Counted from the stretch's first letter, positions 27,727 through 38,030 are shown. The stretch is 64,000 nt of DNA from an uncultured Bacilli bacterium (GCA_944329375.1 CALVIB010000003.1:20883-84882), one strand, 5' to 3'. Notes: generated by a model not told the origin, from the sequence alone. Translations and numbers: made by a program.

Positions 27727-28521
27727 TCAATCCATTATACAATCTTGTTTTAACTCATATTCTCCATCTTTAAATTCATAAATTTGATTACATTCATCAA
27801 AAGATGGCATATTTGCTCTACCTTTAGATATAATAAACTCATTTATTCCATCATCATCTAAATCCAATATTTCTATAATCGTAAAAGGATTCATACCCTC
27901 AGACTTATTTATAACATGAGCCTTTCCATCATCTACAACAAATAAATAAGACATCATCTTATACCCTGTTACAGATACTGATAATGAATAACTTGACATT
28001 GTATATAATATCTCATCTCTACCATCATTATCTAAATCAACTTTTACTTTCAATAAAGAATTTTTTAAATTAGTCATTTCTTCTTCATTTTTTGTGTTAT
28101 TAACTTGAACAATATACTGATCATCAGAATAATCATATGTTTCTAATTTATAATCAGCTAGAGTAATATCATCTAAACCAGTATAAGCAATTCTATAATT
28201 GTTAATATTTAAATCACTATAATCTTTGCCTAAAAAATACCATGTATTGTTTAAATATTGTGCATATTCAGCATTTTTTTTAGTCATTCCATCATACACT
28301 GTAAAATCATATTTTTGAGTCTCTTTTGGAACATCTGTCATTTGAATATATTTTCCATTTTTATATTGTAAAATCAAATAATTACCAACATATAAATAAG
28401 AATTACTACTTGAATTTCTACTATTATTTATAAACAAAACAAATATAACATATATTCCAACAAGCAAAACAACTATACATAATAATATTAAATTTTTTTT
28501 ATTAAATATAATTTCATTCAT
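27727..28521 (-). CDS. Membrane-anchored protein with FG-GAP/EF-hand-like Asp motifs
   Basis: 264 residues with one N-terminal membrane helix (about 10-32) and an outer domain. DLDNDGRDEILY and DLDDDGINEFII are Asp-rich calcium-binding-type motifs, as in FG-GAP/VCBS repeats. Function unknown. It lies 24 bases upstream of the C39-NlpC hydrolase gene in the same direction, so it probably serves the same envelope machine. Confidence 0.7.
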   Translation of the reverse strand: MNEIIFNKKNLILLCIVVLLVGIYVIFVLFINNSRNSSSNSYLYVGNYLILQYKNGKYIQMTDVPKETQKYDFTVYDGMTKKNAEYAQYLNNTWYFLGKDYSDLNINNYRIAYTGLDDITLADYKLETYDYSDDQYIVQVNNTKNEEEMTNLKNSLLKVKVDLDNDGRDEILYTMSSYSLSVSVTGYKMMSYLFVVDDGKAHVINKSEGMNPFTIIEILDLDDDGINEFIISKGRANMPSFDECNQIYEFKDGEYELKQDCIMD

Positions 28522-28598
28522 TAATAACAGCTCCCTTATTTTTAATTATATATTCTTAGACAATCTATGTCAATTAATATATTTATATTTTAATTTTA

Positions 28599-28627
28599 TT
28601 GATAATAATGTTTCAAATTGATATAAT
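28599..28627 (+). promoter_or_regulatory. Strong sigma-A promoter of the plus-strand gene at 28651
   Basis: TTGATA (28599-28604), exactly 17 bases, TATAAT (28622-28627). It is one of the best promoter matches in the window and drives the only plus-strand gene inside the secretion locus. Confidence 0.75.
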
Positions 28628-28650
28628 TAAATTAGAAAGTAGATGTTAAC

Positions 28651-29214
28651 ATGGAAAATTATGAAAAAGTAAAAAAAACAATAAGATATATAATAATCGG
28701 TATTATTCTCATAATTATAATTATAATAGCTATTTTATTTTATAATAATTGGCAAGCACAAGAAAACAATAATAGATTATACAATTATCTTGAAGCAAAC
28801 AATTACCAACAAAACGCTGATGGAATATACTATAAAACAAATAATTTGAATAATACCACCACAACAGATAAAGCAATAACTCAAGAATATTTATTTGCAA
28901 GAAATATATCAAAAGAAAATGATAACTATACATCAATCAGTCTTCAGTTCACAAAAGATAAAACAATTAATATCATCTACCAAGAAGAAGGCTTCGACCA
29001 AAAAAACAATTATGGTATTTTATTTCAAGAAGGCACTTATAAAGATGGAAAATTTGAATGTAAAATAGTTACTAATAAAAATTTTGATACAAAATGTGAT
29101 TTAATGAAAGAGCAAGCTCAAGAATATGATAAAGAAATAAAACAAATTTTAAAATCCAACAAAATAGACCCAAAACACATAAAAATAAAAAGTAAAGAAA
29201 CTTCAAAAGTATAA
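28651..29214 (+). CDS. Membrane-anchored hypothetical protein inside the secretion locus
   Basis: 187 residues. A basic start and one very hydrophobic helix (about 12-32, mostly Ile) precede an outer domain of about 150 residues rich in Asn, Lys and Tyr, with two Cys. No family recognised. It is the only gene on the plus strand within the 28-kb locus and has its own strong promoter and a shared terminator, so it is controlled separately from its neighbours and could be an insertion or an immunity/regulatory partner. That role is speculation. Confidence 0.7.
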   Translation: MENYEKVKKTIRYIIIGIILIIIIIIAILFYNNWQAQENNNRLYNYLEANNYQQNADGIYYKTNNLNNTTTTDKAITQEYLFARNISKENDNYTSISLQFTKDKTINIIYQEEGFDQKNNYGILFQEGTYKDGKFECKIVTNKNFDTKCDLMKEQAQEYDKEIKQILKSNKIDPKHIKIKSKETSKV

Positions 29215-29218
29215 ATTT

Positions 29219-29251
29219 AAAAACCTAAAATCGCAAAATTTTAGGTTTTTA
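29219..29251. terminator. Bidirectional intrinsic terminator
   Basis: AAAACCTAAAAT / ATTTTAGGTTTT, flanked by A and T runs, between convergent genes. It ends the large minus-strand secretion/pilus operon and the plus-strand gene. Confidence 0.85.
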
Positions 29252-29252
29252 A

Positions 29253-31364
29253 TTATATTCCAAGAACATTCTCTCCTAAATTACTTGCACTCGAAACACG
29301 TTTACCAGCCCATTCTGGGAACCAATTACTATTTCCTGGATTACCATATTGTTTATAATATGCTCTTGAAACCTCAAATTCAAGAACATTTTGACCGTTA
29401 TTATGTCCCCATTCATTATATCCTGCATCATTAGGATTTTTAATATCCGCAATAATACAAGGAATTTTAGTACCATCTTCTAAAAAGAAATCAACCTTAT
29501 CTCCAACTTTTCCAAACGTTTCAGTGCAAGCTATCAAATACCTACCCTCATAGACAGCTATACCATTATCAAATTGAGCCCCCGCTGGAATCCAATGATT
29601 ATAATACAAATCACCTTGATTAGAATTGTATGCCCAGTTCCAGTTATTATCACTATTTAAATAAAAAGTTACTGTAAAGCCTCCACCACCAAACTCCTCA
29701 GGAATCACAATATCGCCAGAAGTTTCTGTTTCACAAGCATCACTATAAGAACCACCTTGAGCAGAGCCATCACTAAACTCACTTCCAAAAGGCACATCAG
29801 TCGCATACATAACTCTATATGCCACAATTCTCCAAGACTCACCACTATAATTCTCACTTAAAGAAGTTCCATCTCTGGCTGGGTCATTAATTATTACTTT
29901 GTTATTTTCAACACCTTGAACAGCTACCCAATGCTGCTGATTATTATGATACATTTGTAATACCACAAAAGGCTGATAATTACCCTCTACTGGTGTCGAT
30001 AAAACATCAGACATCTTTGCAGCAATCTCTCCTTCATCAGAAGACACAAAACTTTGTACACCTTGAAAACGTACATTAGGAGCTATCTCATCAAATCCAC
30101 TCCATGTAATACCACCAGAAGAATCATAACCGCCATTATTAGAAAGAGAAGTAGCTAAAGCTCCAGGATTAAATTCTTCATAATCGTCAGGCAAATTAGT
30201 AATTTTAGTTCCTGATCTTGCAATTTGTATAGCGATAGAAGTTGTAGTACATCCTATTTTCCCAACTGTAGATGGACCAACAGCCACACTACTCCATTTT
30301 GAATCTGTTTGCTTCCAACTTGAATAATTACCAGTTGAGCCATAATATACACAAATTTCTTCATCATCGCCCCTATAAATTTTGGCAAGGTCAATAATTT
30401 CCTGAGCCACAACATCTTTTTTCTTTTGATATCGTTCTTTTCCTTCTTCAGTACTTAAATCAGGATTTTTTACATGATCATAAGTACCACCTATAAAACC
30501 ATACTTACAAATATTAGACATAGTATAATAACGACTAAGCTTTCCAACTATAGCATTTTCTTGAACACCAAAATCTCCATTATCCCCAAAATTAATACCA
30601 GGATTAAATGTAGAGATTACTACATCAGCTGTTCCACCAACCGCACAAAAAACACCATTCATAATTATTGAGGCCAAATTTTGAGAATCACTACCTTGTT
30701 CAAACATATTACCAACAAAATAATTACCAGCTAAAGCTTTCTTATAATTTTCATCACTATAACTACCTGTCCAATGACTTGAATCAAGCATAACAATAGT
30801 AGCCGCTGTCAACAAATCCATCGCTTTTGGCTGTTTAACATCAGCAACACTAACAACACTTCCCTCATTTCCAGAGTTAAGTCTATCTACAGTTTTTTCT
30901 ATCATCTTCGTAAGTACACAATCAGTTTCATAAGCATTACCATCAGAATCATTTCCACCTGAAGCAATACACTCCGCACCTGATAAAATTGCATCACCAA
31001 TAAGCATTATTGAATCACCAATATTACTAAATAAATTACTTATATTATCAGCTAAATTATCCCATTCATTTTTATAACTATCCTCATCAAAACCAGGGTC
31101 ATAACTCTCATCAACATAATCAGTAAAATTACCTCTATGAGAAATCGTCGCATATAAAGCTTCTTCATCTATTTGATTAGGAAATGCTTTTTTTATAGCC
31201 GCAACTCTATCTAATATCTGCCTTTCTTTCCTGTTTTCCACAGTTTCCTCATCCATAAAATCAGCATTTACTCTATTTACATTAACAAAAACTATTAAAA
31301 AAACAATGGATAAAAAAGATATTAATTTTAATTTTCTTTTCAACATACCAACTATTTTTTTCAT
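29253..31364 (-). CDS. Large secreted protein with C39-like peptidase domain
   Basis: 703 residues. A signal peptide (about 1-35, ending VNRVNA) is followed by an undefined region. A C39-like domain lies at about 345-520: KIGCTTTSIAIQIARSG with Cys, NNQQHWVAVQGV with His and IINDPARDG with Asp. The last 130 residues read as a small beta domain resembling double-psi/RlpA-like barrels (GKVGDKVDFFLEDGTKI, WGHNNGQNVLEFEV). It is probably a peptidoglycan-active or processing factor of the adjacent secretion system. AGGTGG precedes the ATG. Confidence 0.75.
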   Translation of the reverse strand: MKKIVGMLKRKLKLISFLSIVFLIVFVNVNRVNADFMDEETVENRKERQILDRVAAIKKAFPNQIDEEALYATISHRGNFTDYVDESYDPGFDEDSYKNEWDNLADNISNLFSNIGDSIMLIGDAILSGAECIASGGNDSDGNAYETDCVLTKMIEKTVDRLNSGNEGSVVSVADVKQPKAMDLLTAATIVMLDSSHWTGSYSDENYKKALAGNYFVGNMFEQGSDSQNLASIIMNGVFCAVGGTADVVISTFNPGINFGDNGDFGVQENAIVGKLSRYYTMSNICKYGFIGGTYDHVKNPDLSTEEGKERYQKKKDVVAQEIIDLAKIYRGDDEEICVYYGSTGNYSSWKQTDSKWSSVAVGPSTVGKIGCTTTSIAIQIARSGTKITNLPDDYEEFNPGALATSLSNNGGYDSSGGITWSGFDEIAPNVRFQGVQSFVSSDEGEIAAKMSDVLSTPVEGNYQPFVVLQMYHNNQQHWVAVQGVENNKVIINDPARDGTSLSENYSGESWRIVAYRVMYATDVPFGSEFSDGSAQGGSYSDACETETSGDIVIPEEFGGGGFTVTFYLNSDNNWNWAYNSNQGDLYYNHWIPAGAQFDNGIAVYEGRYLIACTETFGKVGDKVDFFLEDGTKIPCIIADIKNPNDAGYNEWGHNNGQNVLEFEVSRAYYKQYGNPGNSNWFPEWAGKRVSSASNLGENVLGI

Positions 31365-31391
31365 TTAAACACCACCTAATCAAATAATAAA

Positions 31392-32081
31392 TTAAACATT
31401 ATTATTTTTTTTCGCTTTATGTCTAATAAATAAAAATATTATAATTCCAATTAAAACAATAGGTAATAATATTAGAAAGGTCAATGAAGATGTTTCATTA
31501 GGATTTTTAATATCCTCAACAACTTCTTCAAAAGTATTGTTCTTTTCAAGTTCAAATTCTACAGTCTTATTAAAATAATTATACATATCTAATCTCCAAG
31601 TGTAAGTATTATCCGTTACCTCATCAGCATTGTTTTTTAAAACTTTCATATCTGTTGTTATATTAATTATAATACTATCAGCTTGAAGTCCATCATCGCC
31701 AGAAAAACAACTAAATTTTTCCCCACTTGAAAAACTAATAGATTTTCCATTATCGACAATCATTGAATTAGGATAACAATTATTTAAAAAATAACTATTC
31801 TTAAAACTACTAATATTATGTTTATAATTATATTTTAAGTTATAATTATTTCCATCATCTGTAACAGAAGTATTATAAAAATTTTTTTCATCTGAATCTA
31901 AAGAAATAGGCGTTTTATTATCACGATAAATTATAACATCATCATAATTAGTATCACTTTTAGAAAAAGCCATATTAATACTTTCATCAAAAGTATCACT
32001 ATCAATAGTTAAATCATACTCAATGTCACATCCAGTAAGTAAAAATACACAAATCAAAACTAATAAATACTTAACTTTCAT
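31392..32081 (-). CDS. Lipoprotein with C-terminal membrane helix
   Basis: 229 residues. The lipobox is FLLTGCD, the outer domain is beta-rich with paired Cys (NNCYP, FSCFSG), and a C-terminal membrane helix (about 200-220) ends in a basic tail. The layout resembles LppM/DUF3153-type lipoproteins, but I cannot confirm that. Both ends are membrane bound. The gene follows virB4 in the operon; the ATG at 32081 has GGAAAGGTG upstream. Confidence 0.7.
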   Translation of the reverse strand: MKVKYLLVLICVFLLTGCDIEYDLTIDSDTFDESINMAFSKSDTNYDDVIIYRDNKTPISLDSDEKNFYNTSVTDDGNNYNLKYNYKHNISSFKNSYFLNNCYPNSMIVDNGKSISFSSGEKFSCFSGDDGLQADSIIINITTDMKVLKNNADEVTDNTYTWRLDMYNYFNKTVEFELEKNNTFEEVVEDIKNPNETSSLTFLILLPIVLIGIIIFLFIRHKAKKNNNV

Positions 32082-32166
32082 AAACACCTTTCCTTTCGGT
32101 TAGTAATTTAAAGAAGGTAAAAACAATCAATAATTATATAAGTAGCTCTTACCTTCGATAAAAATT

Positions 32167-33951
32167 TTATAATCCTCCACCAGAACCAAACGAATCAAGT
32201 TCTTGTTGAGTTACAACGACATTAATTCTCATACGTTTACTACCACATATAAATAAAGCTTCTCCTTGGTTATATCCTTTAATACTTTCCTTTTCATTAT
32301 CATTTAAATCAATCAATTTAGATAAATCCTCAACTGCTTGTTTCCTAAGTCCCATAACTAAATAATAAGAAGCATTATCAAATATAGCTTTACCTTGAGT
32401 AATAACACTAGGATCACTAAAATCAGTTGGTTGTTGAGTAATTATAATTGTTCCAGTATTATATTTTCTAGCACGTCTTTGAACTTGTGCCAAAAAATCT
32501 GCTCCCAAAGTATTATTTCCTGATAAAAGAACATGAGCCTCATCAACAGTAAGTACAGTATTAATATTTGGGTCTAAAGTCAAACTCCAAGCATATTTTA
32601 AAACATTAAAGAAAAGTGCATTTCTAATATTTGTATCAGTATTCATTAATTCTCTAATATTGAAAACTATAAAATTACTTTTTGGAGAAATTGTAGTCGT
32701 ACCATCAAAATAAAATCTAAGTTCCCTAATTAAAGGACGTAATTTTAACTCTAATTGTTCTAAAATATCTCTTTCCTTACTCTGTTCTGGCATAGCAGTA
32801 ATTTTTCCTCTAACTGTTGCATAAACATCTTTAAACGTAGGATAATCATTAGAAGTAAATTTTGTAAAATCAGTATTAAAATCGATACCAAAACGCTTAT
32901 AAGTTTCTTGAACCATTTCACTAAAAACATTAATTACATCTTCAGTAATAGAAGGATCATAATATTTCATAAATGCTTTAACTGTCTGTAAAGACCTAGT
33001 AAGTACAGCATATCCCATACCCTGTTTTATTTCATCATCATCAGCATCCATAATTACCTCAAGTGGATTAATCATACCAAATTCTCCACCCTTACCTAAA
33101 TCAATAAAATCGCCACCATAAAGTCTAGTCATTTCTTCTAACTCACCTTCAGGGTCGATTAAAACCATTTTATAATTATTTCTAATATGGCTTCTTAAAA
33201 GTAATTTAGCTGCTGTTGACTTTCCACTACCAGAAGTACCTAAAATTATCATATTAGCATTATTTCTATTATGTTCTTTTTGGATTTGATATAAAAATTG
33301 GTTAAATAATACAACTCCTCCAGAAAAATCAACTCCAAGTAATGTAGATAAACCAGGGTCTTTTATACTATCAAATACATAAGGATACATTGCTGCTATG
33401 GTAGGTGATGGAATTGGTGTACCAATTCTTTCTTCAATATCTTGCTTAGGAAAAATTGGTAACATACTTTTTAATACCTTTTCCTGTTCAAATCTTAAAG
33501 GAATTGCTCGCATATCCATCGCTTCTAAATAACTTCTTAACTGAAGTTTTTTAGTAGTTAATTCTTCATCTGAATCAGCAGTAATCATCAAATGCAATTG
33601 AAAATCATATATCTTTGATTGACTGGCAGCTAATTGTTTAATAAATTCTTCCAAAGATTCATAATCTTGTCTAAGTTTTTCTTGAATTGTTAAATCATTT
33701 TCTTCTTGATAACGAACTTTCAAATCAGCAATCTCTTTATTAATCATTTTATTAATAACACTAAAAGGAAGTGGAATATGTTTAATAACCATTTTAACCC
33801 CAGCCATACTAGTCAAATTAGCTAAAAAACCAGGACTAATAATCTTAGGATAACTAATAACAGTTAATATAGTTGAATATTTATCACTAGCAATAAAACT
33901 ACTAGGTTTAAATTCCAAACCTTTAGGAGCAATTTGTGTTCTAATATCCAT
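32167..33951 (-). CDS. virB4: VirB4-type ATPase of type IV secretion
   Basis: 594 residues. Walker A is GTSGSGKST (238-246), Walker B is LTVDEAHVLL (about 467-475), followed by QRRARKYNTGTIIITQQ. The length and motifs match VirB4/TraE ATPases, the energising motor present in all type IV secretion systems. It starts in TAATG overlap with the upstream TraC-like gene, so the two are translated together. Confidence 0.95.
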   Translation of the reverse strand: MDIRTQIAPKGLEFKPSSFIASDKYSTILTVISYPKIISPGFLANLTSMAGVKMVIKHIPLPFSVINKMINKEIADLKVRYQEENDLTIQEKLRQDYESLEEFIKQLAASQSKIYDFQLHLMITADSDEELTTKKLQLRSYLEAMDMRAIPLRFEQEKVLKSMLPIFPKQDIEERIGTPIPSPTIAAMYPYVFDSIKDPGLSTLLGVDFSGGVVLFNQFLYQIQKEHNRNNANMIILGTSGSGKSTAAKLLLRSHIRNNYKMVLIDPEGELEEMTRLYGGDFIDLGKGGEFGMINPLEVIMDADDDEIKQGMGYAVLTRSLQTVKAFMKYYDPSITEDVINVFSEMVQETYKRFGIDFNTDFTKFTSNDYPTFKDVYATVRGKITAMPEQSKERDILEQLELKLRPLIRELRFYFDGTTTISPKSNFIVFNIRELMNTDTNIRNALFFNVLKYAWSLTLDPNINTVLTVDEAHVLLSGNNTLGADFLAQVQRRARKYNTGTIIITQQPTDFSDPSVITQGKAIFDNASYYLVMGLRKQAVEDLSKLIDLNDNEKESIKGYNQGEALFICGSKRMRINVVVTQQELDSFGSGGGL

Positions 33952-34487
33952 TAACTCATCACCGTCCCAAACGTAGTAGTAGTTCCTCCATTCAAGAAAT
34001 TATCTAATATAATTCTTAAATCATCATTTGAAGTTTGTGTAGCAACCAATCCCGCATTAGCAAAAGCTTGAATTAAATTTCTAATTTTCTTTTGTATTTT
34101 ATCCATATCTTTTTCCTTAAAAAGTAAATAAAATTCAGTATCAACAACATTATTAGTTGTAAACATATTAGCCTTATTAATATCATCCAAAATTAATTTT
34201 CTTTTAACAGGACTTGATTGTTGATTATAAAGTAACTGTAACCTAGATAAATAAGCTGTTATATCTACTGGTCTATCAGCAGCTATAATCCAAAATTCAT
34301 AATCAATCAAATTATAAACATTTCTTAAATTAGTAATAATCATATTTTGCATATCAGGCTCTAGAATAAAAATATTTCTAGGAACAATTTTTACCCCTGT
34401 AACCTTCTCATTATTATCACAAATAATTACCCCATTTGTTATTGACCTTATTGGTACAAAATCATTTGTGTATTTGCTTCGATTCAT
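33951..34487 (-). CDS. TraC-like protein (separate N-terminal VirB4 partner)
   Basis: About 178 residues, soluble. VPIRSITNGVIICDNNEKV and a later VVDTEFYLLF resemble the N-terminal, non-ATPase domain of VirB4/TraC proteins, often a separate gene in Gram-positive type IV systems. It ends in a TAATG overlap with virB4. The start is uncertain: Mets at 34487 and 34496 both lie within the end of the prgI-like gene, and neither has a strong ribosome site. Confidence 0.75.
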   Translation of the reverse strand: MNRSKYTNDFVPIRSITNGVIICDNNEKVTGVKIVPRNIFILEPDMQNMIITNLRNVYNLIDYEFWIIAADRPVDITAYLSRLQLLYNQQSSPVKRKLILDDINKANMFTTNNVVDTEFYLLFKEKDMDKIQKKIRNLIQAFANAGLVATQTSNDDLRIILDNFLNGGTTTTFGTVMS

Positions 34488-34788
34488 CGAACTCATCTTT
34501 AACACACCAACCTTTCCATAAAAATCTTTGTCTTGTAGTATAAAATCTATAAGCTTCTTGAATTACAACTCTAATATTATGATAATTTGGAATTGGCAAA
34601 ACCAAAAAACCACAAATTACCGCAGGTAATAAATCAACAATAGCCGCTAGTAAATTGTTAGGCGAAATTATTAAAAGCAATAATAAAGTCGCCCCTATTC
34701 CAATACTAAATAATATCAAATCAAAAGTTGTAAACACTCCAAAAATCAACATTGATTTTTTTGAATTTGCTGGAATTAAAAATTGCAT
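34462..34788 (-). CDS. PrgI-family (VirB3-like) membrane protein
   Basis: 108 residues. It opens MQFLIPANSKKSMLIFG, has two membrane helices (about 18-40 and 46-65) and the segment FYTTRQRFLWKG. This matches the PrgI family, the VirB3-like inner-membrane component found next to VirB4 in Firmicutes type IV systems. The position between virB6 and the TraC/VirB4 genes fits. Confidence 0.9.
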   Translation of the reverse strand: MQFLIPANSKKSMLIFGVFTTFDLILFSIGIGATLLLLLIISPNNLLAAIVDLLPAVICGFLVLPIPNYHNIRVVIQEAYRFYTTRQRFLWKGWCVKDEFDESKQIHK

Positions 34789-34800
34789 CTAATCACCCCT

Positions 34801-36849
34801 TTATTTCTTTCCTCTATTTCTAGCATCTGATACATCTTGTAAACGAGATTGTTCTTGTCGAAGTTCTTCAAATCTAGAATCCATACTATCAATAGATTTT
34901 TGTAAATCTGTAAAATTATCAAAATCATTTTTACCAATAGAAACAGTTCCCTCAATATCGTTAGCTAAACCTTGAGATTGTTTATCCATCTCATCCATAT
35001 ACCACTTTTCATATGAATCATAATTAAATCCTACAAATTGACCATCCTTATTATAATCCGCAAATTTATATGTTCCATCTTTATTTTTTTGAATTAATTT
35101 TTGATAACTATCCCAATCTTTTGAAGCCATATTTGTTTGCAATTCTCTAGCAGATTGTTCACTCATTCTAACGTTATCCATTTCTCTTTGAATTATTTTA
35201 ATATCCTTATCCATTTTTCCCACTCCTGCATCTCTGTTTTTAACACCTGCAGCAGCATCTAATGTATCAAGCACTCTTGCACCGATACCATAATTTGCTT
35301 CTTGATTAACATCACGGCGATATCTAGCCTCATTAGTTCCATGAACAGCACTAGTAAAAGCTTGCATAGGTTTTTGTCCAGAAGCTGCAGCTTTACCTGC
35401 CCTTACTGTACCACTAACTGCTCCACCTGCAATACCTAACAAAGGAGAAGCCGCACCTTTTATAACGCCTAATTTCCCAAGACCTTTAGCATTTCCTAAA
35501 TTTTCTTTAAAATCAGAAATATTATGTCCTCTATTTTTCCAAATATTTCTACCAAGTGCCCAAGTATTTGCTGCCGCACTTCCAACAGCCGCGCCAGCTG
35601 TTGCTCCAACTGTACCTAAAGCAACCATTCCTGCATTTTTAAATGGATTCAAACTCAATTCTCCAGAGCCTTTAATTCCAAATATTGATTCAATCATCTT
35701 AGGTACTTGTTTAGCAAACATAAACGCTCCTATAACTAAGAACAAATAAATCCATATACTATAATCTCCAGCTTCATGAATCTGACCAGATATATAATTT
35801 CCATCAGCTAAAATACTAGAAGAAATCATCTCAATAAGAAGCATTACAAAGAATATAGTAGCTAGTCTTAAGAATAAAGAGAAATAAGTAGAAGCACATT
35901 CTTTAATCCAATTGTTAAGTTTACCACTACCAATTGATTCTTTAGGGTCAATATAAGATACAATGGCAATAGGAGCTACCATTTGTAAGAAGCACAATTT
36001 TATAGCTCTGACTGCAATATCAATAGTAAATGAAATAAGTAAAAATACAACATATATACCTGCAGCAGCTGAAATAAAAGGCATATAATTAATTACATAT
36101 TGTCCATCTTCTTTTCCATATAATAATGTGCCAAAATCACTAAATTTTCTATCATCACAAACATTTCCAACACAGTTTCCTTGATCAGTACCTTCAGCAG
36201 GCGCATGTTTATAAAAACTATATAATGTTACACCATTAGCGGACGCATTATCATCGGATGAAACAAATTGATTTAATGCATTCAAACAATCTTCATTAGC
36301 CATATCTTTAGAGCCAAATACACCACTAGTTCCTGCACATTCCCCAATAACATCTGTATTTACCCTATAAAAAGTACCATATAACATAAACTGTAAATCT
36401 TTTGCCATTACATCTACTTTTTCAAGACTTAATCCATCTGAATCATCTGATGCATTTGTACCCAAAATAAGCTGTCCAATAACATTTTCTTGTACAATTG
36501 TTGATTGTAACTCCATTGCTGCACTAAAAATATATGGTACACTTACAAGTAAAACTAAAGCTACTAATACATTAGTAACTAACTTTCCAATACCTTTAGA
36601 ACTATCTCTAAATGCATTAGGGTCAACTAAATACTGTAAAAGTGAAAAACTTACTTTAAATAACATAAATATACCTAATAGAACATAAACATGAGATACC
36701 AATTGATAAAGTGGATTAGTTTCATCAGTACTATATAAATTTAACTCAGACAAAAATATAAAAACTTTATATATCTCAGGAATTAACCCATATACAACAT
36801 TATCAAGGAAAAACATAATTGCTCTAAAAATATTCTGTAATATATCCAT
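34801..36849 (-). CDS. VirB6/TrbL-type channel protein
   Basis: 682 residues. Seven or so membrane helices lie in residues 1-420, with an outer loop (about 110-245) containing several Cys. Then comes a Gly/Ala-rich hinge (about 425-490) and a charged cytoplasmic tail of about 190 residues. This layout is that of Gram-positive VirB6/TrbL proteins, the polytopic core of the type IV channel. AAAGGAGG precedes the ATG; prgI follows after 12 bases. Confidence 0.88.
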   Translation of the reverse strand: MDILQNIFRAIMFFLDNVVYGLIPEIYKVFIFLSELNLYSTDETNPLYQLVSHVYVLLGIFMLFKVSFSLLQYLVDPNAFRDSSKGIGKLVTNVLVALVLLVSVPYIFSAAMELQSTIVQENVIGQLILGTNASDDSDGLSLEKVDVMAKDLQFMLYGTFYRVNTDVIGECAGTSGVFGSKDMANEDCLNALNQFVSSDDNASANGVTLYSFYKHAPAEGTDQGNCVGNVCDDRKFSDFGTLLYGKEDGQYVINYMPFISAAAGIYVVFLLISFTIDIAVRAIKLCFLQMVAPIAIVSYIDPKESIGSGKLNNWIKECASTYFSLFLRLATIFFVMLLIEMISSSILADGNYISGQIHEAGDYSIWIYLFLVIGAFMFAKQVPKMIESIFGIKGSGELSLNPFKNAGMVALGTVGATAGAAVGSAAANTWALGRNIWKNRGHNISDFKENLGNAKGLGKLGVIKGAASPLLGIAGGAVSGTVRAGKAAASGQKPMQAFTSAVHGTNEARYRRDVNQEANYGIGARVLDTLDAAAGVKNRDAGVGKMDKDIKIIQREMDNVRMSEQSARELQTNMASKDWDSYQKLIQKNKDGTYKFADYNKDGQFVGFNYDSYEKWYMDEMDKQSQGLANDIEGTVSIGKNDFDNFTDLQKSIDSMDSRFEELRQEQSRLQDVSDARNRGKK

Positions 36850-36892
36850 AAAATCCTCCTTTTACTCTACTATATTTAATATATAATTAATT

Positions 36893-37942
36893 TTAATCAC
36901 CTGTAACATCACAGAAAATTTCACCATCTGCGCCAACAGAAACTTCTCCTTCGCCAATAGAATTATTAATAAGGGTAATAATAAAGCTAAGTAACACTGG
37001 TAATAATAAAAGTATAATAACAACAATAATTCTTGTGAACAAATGCTTTATTGCATCTCTAAATTTCTCATCATCAGAGCCGGTAATAGCTTTTATAAAG
37101 CTTATAGCTGTCATAACAACTAACAATATTATTCCACCAACACTTATAATCCAAAAGGCAGTTTGTAACATTTCCTGTAACGTTGGACTAATTATACTAC
37201 AAGGGTCCTCTAAAGAATCAACTTCATATCCTTCAGCATTTGCCCAATCAATAATTTTTTGAGTATCAACTAAAATCCCATCAGAATTAACAGCATCTTC
37301 AACATCATCAAACTGTTGTTCAAGGGAATCTTGTAAAATAGAATCAGTTTGCTCACAAGCTTTACCTTTTAAATCTAAATCTTTTTGACCTTGATAAATA
37401 CAACCAACAGATTGCCCATAAATCATACCAGAACCATTTCCCGCATAATCAGCACTATAATTATTACCTGAACCACTTACCTTAATAGGTGGACAATTAT
37501 AACCATTTTTCTTAAAATAGCCTGCAAAATTAATAGGCGATGCATTAGTATCTTCTCCATATACTTCATCAGTAAAATCTAATGGCGCTCTATCAAAAAT
37601 ACCATTTACATTAAAACCTATTTGCATAGATGATGTACCATTATTTTTACATCCTCCAGTTTGGGCGGTAAATACATTACAATTTTTAACCGTTTTATCA
37701 GATTCACTACATCTATAAGCAACTTGAACAATAGCTGTTTGATAATTATAATCACAATTAGTAATAGAAGAATCGCCACAAAATTGATATTGACATATGA
37801 CACCATAAGTACAACCACCATTATTTGATGAACCACCATCATCAGTTGCTGTATTTGGCACCGCACTAACACTACTTATATTAATGGATAAAATCCCAAG
37901 CGCTAAAATAAATGTTAAAAATATTTTCAATTTTGCATTCAT
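36893..37942 (-). CDS. Secreted-domain protein with C-terminal VirB2-like two-helix module (paralog 1)
   Basis: 349 residues. A signal peptide (about 1-27) leads to a Cys-rich outer domain (CTYGVICQYQFCG and further pairs). Near residue 245 DPCSIISPTLQE starts a module of two membrane helices joined by FIKAITGSDDEKFRDAIKHLFTRI-type basic linker, then a short outer tail. The two-helix module resembles VirB2/TrbC-type pilins. The outer domain is unrelated to known families. Its 3' half is almost identical in DNA to the next gene. Confidence 0.7.
   Translation of the reverse strand: MNAKLKIFLTFILALGILSINISSVSAVPNTATDDGGSSNNGGCTYGVICQYQFCGDSSITNCDYNYQTAIVQVAYRCSESDKTVKNCNVFTAQTGGCKNNGTSSMQIGFNVNGIFDRAPLDFTDEVYGEDTNASPINFAGYFKKNGYNCPPIKVSGSGNNYSADYAGNGSGMIYGQSVGCIYQGQKDLDLKGKACEQTDSILQDSLEQQFDDVEDAVNSDGILVDTQKIIDWANAEGYEVDSLEDPCSIISPTLQEMLQTAFWIISVGGIILLVVMTAISFIKAITGSDDEKFRDAIKHLFTRIIVVIILLLLPVLLSFIITLINNSIGEGEVSVGADGEIFCDVTGD
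36906..37258 (-). repeat. Near-identical 353-bp repeat, copy 1
   Basis: Matches 38041-38393 with about six differences, all in the last 110 bases; the first 245 or so bases are identical. It encodes the two-helix C-terminal module of both paralogs. Confidence 0.9.
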
Positions 37943-38030
37943 ATCATCACTTATTCCTATTATACATTATACAAAAACATTATACCATAATTTAATAAAC
38001 TCACAAACACCTAATAATAAGAAAAATTAT

